Shown: in pieces, positions 27,219 through 34,376 of the stretch
How the letters are laid out: each line of letters opens with the position of its first letter
How positions within the stretch are numbered: position 1 is the stretch's first letter
Assembly (NCBI GenBank): GCA_003556325.1
Contig: PWRF01000106.1
Coordinates: 1-34,376 of the forward strand
From: Bacteroidales bacterium
GTDB lineage: Bacteria > Bacteroidota > Bacteroidia > Bacteroidales > UBA7960
Length of the DNA stretch: 34,376 nucleotides
Direction of reading: 5' to 3'
Program-made: the position numbers and the translations under genes
Notes under the pieces: model-generated
What the model was told of the DNA's origin: nothing
Database searches by the model: none
Seen by the model: the letters and a program-made list of their open reading frames with translations, nothing else

Positions 27219-30200
27219 TTAATCAAGCTTGCGCGCAACCTCAACGGTCTCGAAGGCTTCTATCACATCCCCCACTTTTATGTCATTAAAGCGGTCAATG
27301 TTCAGGCCGCACTCATAGCCCGAAGAAACCTCTTTCACATCGTCCTTAAACCTTTTCAGTGAGCCAAGGTTGCCGGTATATACTACAATGCCATCGCGGA
27401 TAAGCCGGATATTGGAATTGCGGTTGATTTTCCCGTCAAGAACAATACAGCCTGCAACGGTTCCAACCTTGGAGATTTTGAACACGTCGCGCACTTCGAG
27501 GTTTGCCACTACCTTCTCTTCGATTTCGGGAGAGAGCATGCCTTCCATCGCCGACCTCAGTTCGTTAATGGCGTTATAGATAACGCTGTACAGCCTTATG
27601 TCGATCTGTTCCTGCTCGGCAAGTTTTCTTGCCGGCATCGACGGCCTGACCTGGAAGCCAATGATAATGGCATTGGAGGCTGAGGCAAGCAACACATCGC
27701 CTTCGGTGATCTGGCCTACCGCCTTGTGGATGATATTCACCTGGATCTCGTCGGTCGACAGTTTGAGAAGCGAGTCACTAAGTGCTTCAACAGAGCCATC
27801 CACATCCCCTTTAACGATCACGTTCAATTCTTTGAAGTCGCCTATTGCGATACGGCGTCCAATCTCATCGAGGGTGATGTGTTTTTGCGTCCGCAGCCCC
27901 TGTTCACGGATAAGCTGTTGCCTTTTGTTGGTAATTGCTTTTGCCTCGCTTTCGCTTTGCATGACATTAAAGGTGTCGCCGGCTTGCGGAGCTCCGTCAA
28001 GGCCAAGAATAAGAACGGGGGTTGACGGGCCGGCTTCTTTGATGCGATGGCCTCTTTCGTTAAACATGGCCTTCACTTTTCCCTGCGTGGTACCTGCAAC
28101 AACGATATCTCCAATTTTCAGCGTGCCGTTTTGCACAAGTACTGTCGAGATGTAACCGCGCCCTTTGTCGAGCGACGATTCAATGATGGTACCGGAAGCA
28201 TCTTTCGCGGGATTGGCCTTCAGCTCAAGAAGTTCCGATTCGAGCAGGACTTTTTCCAGCAGGTTGTCGATGTTCTTGCCTTTTTTTGCTGATATTTCCT
28301 GGCTCTGGAACTTACCGCCCCAGTCTTCGACAAGGATGTTTATGTTTGCCAGCTCTTCCTTTACCTTTTCGGGTGTGGCATTCTCTTTGTCAATTTTGTT
28401 GATGGCAATGACAATGGGAACACCTGCCGCCTGGGCGTGGTTAATGGCTTCCACTGTTTGTGGCATCACGCTGTCGTCAGCGGCTACCACGATAATGGCC
28501 ACATCTGTGACTTTTGCACCCCTTGCGCGCATCGCGGTAAAGGCCTCATGGCCCGGGGTGTCGAGGAAGGTGATCCGCTTGCCGTTGTCGAGGTCTACGG
28601 CATAGGCCCCGATATGCTGGGTTATTCCGCCAGCCTCACCGGCAATAACATTTGCGTGGCGTATCTGGTCGAGCAAGGATGTTTTTCCGTGGTCCACGTG
28701 CCCCATCACCGTTACGATAGGAGCCCTGTCGCGCAGGTCAGCGGGATCATCCTCATCTTCTTCAATAACTTCCTGGCTGTCGGCACTCACGAATTCCACA
28801 TCGTAACCAAACTCATCGGCCACAATGGTTATGGTTTCCGCATCCAGGCGCTGGTTAATGGAAACAAAGAGCCCGAGCGACATGCAAGTCGAGATGATCT
28901 CGTTAACAGAAACATTCATCATATTCGCAAGCTCAGATGCAGAGATAAACTCTGTCACCTTAAGCATTTTCTGTTCGCTTTCAGCCCTTTCTTGTTCTTT
29001 TTCCTTCTGTTGCTGCAGCATTTCCCGCTTCAGGCGGCGATGTTTGGCAGCCCTGGATTTCCCGGTTCCACTGAGGTTGGCCAACGTTTCCTTGATCTGG
29101 CGTGAGATTTCCTCCTCGGAGACCTCAGGGCGCTGTTGCTCTTTTTTGGCTTTCCTGGGTTTGCCGGTTTTCTTATCCGGCTGAGCTTTTTCAGCTGTTT
29201 TTTCTTTTTTGATGCGCTTACGTTTGCGCTTTTTCGACTTGCCGGGGTCTGATGATGAGGCAACTGGCTTTTTGGAGGCCTCTTTCGGGTCAGGCAGATC
29301 CATCTTGCCCAATATAGTAGGGCCTTCCAGCTTTTTAAACTGGGTCTTGTGGTACCCTGCCTCCTTTTCTTTGCTTTCCTCTTCGTCTTTCTGCAGCTTT
29401 TTTGGCACATCTTCACCGGTATCTTTGCCGGCGGGAGCCACATCATCTTCTTTGCCGGGCGCAGGTGTTTCTGCCTCCTTTTGTTCTTCATCCACAGGTG
29501 CTTTATCTCCTGGCCTGGCTTCCTGCTCTCCGGCGGCAGGCTCTTCCTCCTTCGCGTCCTCCTTCTTTTTGCCTGCAGCTGCCTTTTTCTTCTTCGTGGC
29601 AGGCTCTTCTATATCAATTTTGCCTACCACTTTGATGGTGCTCTCTTGTTCTTTTTCCTCTTCTTTGACGTCTTCTTTGCCGCCCTCTGCCTCCTCCGGG
29701 ACCCCTTCTTTTTTATCCGGGTCGCCGGCTTCCGGGGTTATTTCCTCCGGCTTTTCCTCCGGCTTCGGCACGTCTGCCGCTTCCTCCTCCTCTGCCTTTT
29801 CTTTCTTTTTCTTCGCAGCTTTTTTATCCCCGAGCTCTTCCTCCGGGATTTTGCCGACAACCTTGAGGCCGGGTTTTTCTTCAGAAGGTGTAACATCTTC
29901 AGAGACCTCTTCCTTTTTCTCCTCCGCTTCCTCAGGTTTCTCCGTTGCCTTTACATCAGCCACATCTTCATCCGCATCCTTCTCTTCCTCCTGCTGGGTT
30001 TTGGCATCCTCATCTTCTTTGTCCTTATCGATGGAGATGCTCTCTCTTTTAAGTATTCCAAGACCGGCTTTACGGGTTGCCTCCTTGAGGGTTTTCTCAC
30101 TTTGAAACTCTTGGAAAAGAAGCTCATAAGCCTCCTGCGGAATCTTGGCATTGGGGTTATTGGCTACCGAGATCCCTTTTTTATTGAGGAAATCCACAAT

Positions 30201-30269
30201 AGTAGTCAGGCCAATGTTAAACTCCTTGGCAACTTTACTTAATCTTCTTGTTTTGGTCCCTTCAGTCAT
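27219..30269 (-). CDS. infB: Translation initiation factor IF-2
   Basis: [45 protein letters not shown]2_N module; long charged N-terminal region. Confidence 0.98.
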   Translation of the reverse strand: MTEGTKTRRLSKVAKEFNIGLTTIVDFLNKKGISVANNPNAKIPQEAYELLFQEFQSEKTLKEATRKAGLGILKRESISIDKDKEDEDAKTQQEEEKDADEDVADVKATEKPEEAEEKKEEVSEDVTPSEEKPGLKVVGKIPEEELGDKKAAKKKKEKAEEEEAADVPKPEEKPEEITPEAGDPDKKEGVPEEAEGGKEDVKEEEKEQESTIKVVGKIDIEEPATKKKKAAAGKKKEDAKEEEPAAGEQEARPGDKAPVDEEQKEAETPAPGKEDDVAPAGKDTGEDVPKKLQKDEEESKEKEAGYHKTQFKKLEGPTILGKMDLPDPKEASKKPVASSSDPGKSKKRKRKRIKKEKTAEKAQPDKKTGKPRKAKKEQQRPEVSEEEISRQIKETLANLSGTGKSRAAKHRRLKREMLQQQKEKEQERAESEQKMLKVTEFISASELANMMNVSVNEIISTCMSLGLFVSINQRLDAETITIVADEFGYDVEFVSADSQEVIEEDEDDPADLRDRAPIVTVMGHVDHGKTSLLDQIRHANVIAGEAGGITQHIGAYAVDLDNGKRITFLDTPGHEAFTAMRARGAKVTDVAIIVVAADDSVMPQTVEAINHAQAAGVPIVIAINKIDKENATPEKVKEELANINILVEDWGGKFQSQEISAKKGKNIDNLLEKVLLESELLELKANPAKDASGTIIESSLDKGRGYISTVLVQNGTLKIGDIVVAGTTQGKVKAMFNERGHRIKEAGPSTPVLILGLDGAPQAGDTFNVMQSESEAKAITNKRQQLIREQGLRTQKHITLDEIGRRIAIGDFKELNVIVKGDVDGSVEALSDSLLKLSTDEIQVNIIHKAVGQITEGDVLLASASNAIIIGFQVRPSMPARKLAEQEQIDIRLYSVIYNAINELRSAMEGMLSPEIEEKVVANLEVRDVFKISKVGTVAGCIVLDGKINRNSNIRLIRDGIVVYTGNLGSLKRFKDDVKEVSSGYECGLNIDRFNDIKVGDVIEAFETVEVARKLD

Positions 30270-30330
30270 ATAATCCTTTCGGTTATCTACCCTTTTTTCA
30301 GCACCACAAATCTTGCAAATTTAGGGTATT

Positions 30331-31566
30331 TTATTCAAATTCTGCCTTTAATATTCGCATCACCTCTTCAACGGTTTCCTGTTCCAGATCCGTGCGGTTC
30401 ACAAGGTCATTCACACTTAAAGACAACACGCTTTTGGCTGTATCGCAGCCTATTCTTTTTAATTCGTCAATGATCCAGTCTTCTATCTCATCGCTGAACT
30501 CCATGATATCGACATCTTCGCTGTCAACATCCGTTTCACGATACACATCAATCTCATAGCCGGTAAGACTTCCGGCAAGCTTGATGTTAAACCCTCCTTT
30601 GCCAATGGCCAGCGACACCTGGTCAGGTTTCAGGTACACTTCGGCTCTTTTGTTTTCTTCATCGATTTCGATGGAAGATATCTTTGCCGGGCTAAGTGCC
30701 CTTGAGATATAGAGTTTTGCGTTGGTTGTGTAGTTGATAACATCGATGTTTTCGTTTCTCAACTCCCTCACGATCCCATGGATCCTCGACCCTTTCATGC
30801 CAACACAGGCACCCACGGGGTCAATGCGATCATCGTAGGACTCAACCGCCACTTTCGCACGTTCGCCTGGCACACGCACGATTTTCTTGATGGTGATCAG
30901 CCCGTCATATACTTCAGGGACTTCCTGTTCAAAAAGCCTTTCCAGGAAAACGGGCGAGGTCCGGCTGATAATGATCAGCGGGTTGTTGTTTTTTATCTCT
31001 ACCCGCGACACCACCGCTCTGACCGTATCTCCTTTGCGGTAAAAGTCAGAAGGGATCTGCTCTGTTTTTGGAAGAATCAGTTCGATATCTTCGTCGTCCA
31101 GGGTGAGGATCTCTTTTTTCCACACCTGGTATACCTCTGCTGTGACAAGGTCGCCGATCTGGTCCTGGTATTTTTTGTACACACTGTCCTTTTCCAGTTC
31201 CATGATCTTGGAGGACAGGTTTTGCCGGATAGCAAGAATTTCACGCCGTCCAAAATCACTCATCCTCACTGGTTCGGATACATCCTCTCCCACTTCAAAG
31301 TCGGGCTCTATCTTTATCGCATCGGAATAAGCAATTTCTGAGTTTTCGTCTGTCACTTCCCCATCTTCAACGATAGTCCGGTTGCGCCACACTTCGAGAT
31401 CGCCTTTGTCGATGTTTACAATGATGTCGAAGTTATCTGCTGAACCGTATTTTTTTTCCAGCATGCTGTTGAAAACATCTTCCAGGATAAGCATCATCGT
31501 GGACCGGTCGATGTTTTTAAATTCTTTAAACTCCGAAAACGATTCAACCAGGTTAATAGTTTCCAT
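30331..31566 (-). CDS. nusA: Transcription termination/antitermination factor NusA
   Basis: S1/KH region: DPVGACVGMKGSRIHGIVRELRNENIDVI, LSPAKISSIEIDEENKRAEVYLKPDQVSLAIGKGGFNIKLA. Confidence 0.97.
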   Translation of the reverse strand: METINLVESFSEFKEFKNIDRSTMMLILEDVFNSMLEKKYGSADNFDIIVNIDKGDLEVWRNRTIVEDGEVTDENSEIAYSDAIKIEPDFEVGEDVSEPVRMSDFGRREILAIRQNLSSKIMELEKDSVYKKYQDQIGDLVTAEVYQVWKKEILTLDDEDIELILPKTEQIPSDFYRKGDTVRAVVSRVEIKNNNPLIIISRTSPVFLERLFEQEVPEVYDGLITIKKIVRVPGERAKVAVESYDDRIDPVGACVGMKGSRIHGIVRELRNENIDVINYTTNAKLYISRALSPAKISSIEIDEENKRAEVYLKPDQVSLAIGKGGFNIKLAGSLTGYEIDVYRETDVDSEDVDIMEFSDEIEDWIIDELKRIGCDTAKSVLSLSVNDLVNRTDLEQETVEEVMRILKAEFE

Positions 31567-31613
31567 TTTCTCTGTTCTGTTTATGTTGTATTAAAAAACT
31601 TTTTTTCTGTTTC

Positions 31614-32087
31614 TCAGCGGAACGAGACCTGCACTTTTGCCTCTTTAATGTCGTCAAAAGCTATGAAGAGGCGCGCATTTGCGTCTGTATCAGGCTCTTT
31701 TTTCTTTTTCTTCCCTTTTTTCTCCTTGTCTTTTTCTATGACGACTCCCTTTTCTGTCACATCAGCAAGCCTTCCCTTGATGCTCTTATCTTCCTTGTCG
31801 GTTATGGCCAGGCGCCGTCCAATGTTGTTTTTGAACTGGCGATTAAGCTGCAAAGGTTGTCCGACCCCTACCGATGAAACCTGCAGTTCAAAGTCCTCCG
31901 CCTCACGGTCGAGGTGACTTTCAACGTGCCGGCTGAGCTTGCTGCAGTCTTCGATGGTAACTCCGCTGTCACCATCAAGATAGATCACGATTTTGTTTTG
32001 CGGCGTAACTTTGATATCAACCACAAACTGATCCGTATCCCGGAGGTATGCATTGACTATCTCAGCTATATCCTGTTCCTTTATCAT
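31614..32087 (-). CDS. rimP: Ribosome maturation factor RimP
   Basis: VTIEDCSKLSRHVESHLDREAEDFELQVSSVGVGQPLQ; gene order rimP-nusA-infB. ATG at 32087 (MIKEQDIAEIV) preferred over 32117. Confidence 0.93.
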   Translation of the reverse strand: MIKEQDIAEIVNAYLRDTDQFVVDIKVTPQNKIVIYLDGDSGVTIEDCSKLSRHVESHLDREAEDFELQVSSVGVGQPLQLNRQFKNNIGRRLAITDKEDKSIKGRLADVTEKGVVIEKDKEKKGKKKKKEPDTDANARLFIAFDDIKEAKVQVSFR

Positions 32088-32156
32088 AAGCCGGAAACCT
32101 AATAAAGAAGGGGACATCGTGCCCCCTTCCTGTCTTGCTTTAAACGTATTTGCGGT

Positions 32157-32165
32157 GCAAAGATA
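32157..32165 (-). promoter_or_regulatory. -7 element TATCTTTGC upstream of rimP-nusA-infB
   Basis: Same TATCTTTGC string as upstream of the DUF177 operon, ~70 nt before the rimP ATG. Confidence 0.5.
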
Positions 32166-32327
32166 ATAATTTTATTATAAACTGAAAAAAAACGACCTGT
32201 TTTTTAGTGGTTTAGACCACGAAAAACTGTTAAGAATTTCAGGTGTCTGCCGAATTATCATCTGGGGCCTGCAAGATGCAGTGCATTGATTGCAGATACG
32301 CTGTGAAACTCAGTATTATCGGCCTAG

Positions 32328-34376
32328 CTACCATCTGAGGCCCCCAAGATGCCCGTAATGCTCGCTCAGTATATCCCACGCCCGGTCGGCGACTTCATCC
32401 TGCCCGTATTCGAGAGCTGTTTCGGAGATAAACTGCATCAAAGCCATGCTTTCGCCCAATCTTTCCCTTACCAACTGGGAGCGTTCGGGCATGAACTGTT
32501 CAAAATAGATCAGTTTTTCTTCCTGTATATCTGTCATTCGTTCCATAATTGCGTTGCCCTTGTCGTAGGCCCCTGCCTTGTAATAGTTTTTCGCAATCAG
32601 GAGCGTAAAATAGTTGTAGGGCACGTTTTCTTCGGGCATCACTTTCATGGCTTTATCCAGCGCAGCAATAGCTGAGTCGGGTTTGTTCTCCTCTATAAGG
32701 GTATTGGCCAGACGCTGGAACACGTTACGGAAGCTGACCGTTAGCCTTCGGTGGTCTTCGTCGAGGTAAACGGAGGGGTCTTCCATGTTGCCCCACTGGA
32801 ATTTGTTCATCAAATTGTCGTATAAGATACGTGTATTTACCCTTCCTATCCTGTTGGGAGTAAATTCGGAGCGTATAGGTACAAGCCGGTAGGCCATCCC
32901 TTCGAGTTGGAAATATTCCTCAAGGCCCATGTAGGAGTCTCTTCCGGTGGTTATAGCAAAATAGACGGGGCGTTCCCAGTTGTTTTCTGCCAGAAAGTCA
33001 AGCGCCATCATATGGTTTTTGTTCATTCCCCTTCCCGGCATCTGCCACTCCACCGCATCCACGATCAGGTGGGCATCTTCGGGGGCTACGGTGCCGTTAT
33101 CCACCACTTTTGCAGAGTCAACCGGCAGCCGGAAATTCCTTGTGGGGAAGAAGGGCTCTTCCCTGCCCCTGACAAAGCGTTCGATCATTGACCCCAGGTC
33201 AAGATAGCGGTCTGTCCGCTCCAGGATCTGAACATAATCACGGGTGCCGTCCCTGTATTCGAGGGGGTCAAAGCTGAACGGCACCGGCTTTGCATCATAG
33301 GTTTTCCGCCGGAGCATGTTATCGATATACCAATCTGTGTTAAGCAGGCTCATGTTAACCACCTTAATGTCGGTCCGGATACCCTCTACTTCCTGGGCAT
33401 ACCAGAGCGGGAACGTGTCGTTATCGCCGTTGGTAAAAATTATGGCATTGGGGGCACACGATTCCAGGTAGTTGACAGCCACATCCCTGGCACCGTAGCG
33501 GCCTGATCTGTCGTGATCATTCCAGTTTTCCCGGGCCATGTTCGCCGGCACCAGGATCAGGCAGGCCAGGACTGTGGTAATAGCAGCAATTTTGCCGGTT
33601 TTATTTGCAGCCAGGGCATTTTCAGGTGAGTCGTCATCTTTTTTGCCAAGCTTCCGTGCCAGCCAATCTGTGAGGGCCAGCACACCGAGCCCCACCCAGA
33701 TAGAAAAAGCGTAAAAAGAGCCTATATAGGAATAATCCCGCTCACGCGGCTGGAAGGGCGTTTGGTTAAGATACATGATAATGGCCAGCCCGGTCATGAA
33801 GAACAGCAATCCCACGACCAGTGCATTGTCGGGCCGTCGTTTCAGCTGGTACAAAAAGCCGATGACGCCCAGGATGAAGGGCAGCATGTAATATGTGTTG
33901 CGCCCGGGATTGCCGGCCATGGTCTCAGGCAGGTTGCTCTGAGGCCCGAGGCGCCATTCGTCGATAAAAGAAATTCCGGTGATCCAGTTCCCGTCAAAAG
34001 CACTTCCGTGGCTCTGAATGTCGTTTTGCCTGCCGCTGAAGTTCCACATCAGGTAACGCAGATACATATGGCCTACCTGGTAGCTGAAGAAAAAGCGGAG
34101 GTTCTCACCAAAAGTCGGTTTGTTCACCGTCACAGGCTGCCCTCTGAAGTCGGTCGTGCGTATGGGCCTCCCTCTTACATTGCCCCATTGCTCATAACCG
34201 TCGGGATGGTTGGCACGGCTGCTCCACATCCGGGGGAAAAGTGTGGTAAACTGAGGGTCATAAACCGGTTCAAGGTTCTCCCTGGGGTTGATGATCTCGT
34301 ACCTGCCCGTTTCGCGGTTTTTGCCCCATACCGGCACCCCGTCTTCTACATCCACAACAGGGGCATTATAGTAGGG
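32328..34376 (-). CDS. DUF2723 family membrane protein with C-terminal TPR-like region (5' end truncated at window edge)
   Basis: PFQPRERDYSYIGSFYAFSIWVGLG, FTNGDNDTFPLWYAQEVEGIRTDIKVVNMSLLNTDWYI; frame stays open to the right edge (..PYYNAPVVDVEDG). Confidence 0.9.
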   Translation of the reverse strand, partial: PYYNAPVVDVEDGVPVWGKNRETGRYEIINPRENLEPVYDPQFTTLFPRMWSSRANHPDGYEQWGNVRGRPIRTTDFRGQPVTVNKPTFGENLRFFFSYQVGHMYLRYLMWNFSGRQNDIQSHGSAFDGNWITGISFIDEWRLGPQSNLPETMAGNPGRNTYYMLPFILGVIGFLYQLKRRPDNALVVGLLFFMTGLAIIMYLNQTPFQPRERDYSYIGSFYAFSIWVGLGVLALTDWLARKLGKKDDDSPENALAANKTGKIAAITTVLACLILVPANMARENWNDHDRSGRYGARDVAVNYLESCAPNAIIFTNGDNDTFPLWYAQEVEGIRTDIKVVNMSLLNTDWYIDNMLRRKTYDAKPVPFSFDPLEYRDGTRDYVQILERTDRYLDLGSMIERFVRGREEPFFPTRNFRLPVDSAKVVDNGTVAPEDAHLIVDAVEWQMPGRGMNKNHMMALDFLAENNWERPVYFAITTGRDSYMGLEEYFQLEGMAYRLVPIRSEFTPNRIGRVNTRILYDNLMNKFQWGNMEDPSVYLDEDHRRLTVSFRNVFQRLANTLIEENKPDSAIAALDKAMKVMPEENVPYNYFTLLIAKNYYKAGAYDKGNAIMERMTDIQEEKLIYFEQFMPERSQLVRERLGESMALMQFISETALEYGQDEVADRAWDILSEHYGHLGGLRW

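Noticed and set aside
29209-30242. Plus-strand ORFs 29209..30105 and 29349..30242 (Ser- or Phe/Leu-rich)
   Set aside because: Antisense shadows of the Glu/Lys-rich IF-2 N-terminal region

Overview
The window looks like a chromosomal segment of a Bacteroidota (probably Bacteroidales/Marinilabiliales-type) genome. Evidence: rimP-nusA-infB, DUF177-rpmF-plsX-fabH, lepA, tdk, rsmI and pgi housekeeping genes, a T9SS type-B sorting protein, a DUF2723 protein, and TAnnTTTG-type -7 promoter elements. Most of it is ordinary core genome; no CRISPR array, phage, transposase, rRNA or tRNA was recognised. The parts most worth following up are: (1) a lipoprotein / ECF sigma / TM-plus-beta-barrel cassette (9452-12246) in which the putative sigma regulator also appears to be an outer-membrane barrel, preceded by a probable structured RNA (12448-12562) and a strong terminator; (2) a 1076-aa five-module iron-sulfur/flavin oxidoreductase that looks like a one-polypeptide version of multi-subunit dye-linked amino-acid dehydrogenases; (3) a mosaic intergenic repeat family, including a ~100 bp leader duplicated upstream of two unrelated genes and a 60+ nt hairpin repeat duplicated without change 15 kb apart; (4) a telomere-like hexamer tract at the left edge. 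All calls come from reading the sequence and the supplied ORFs; no searches were run.
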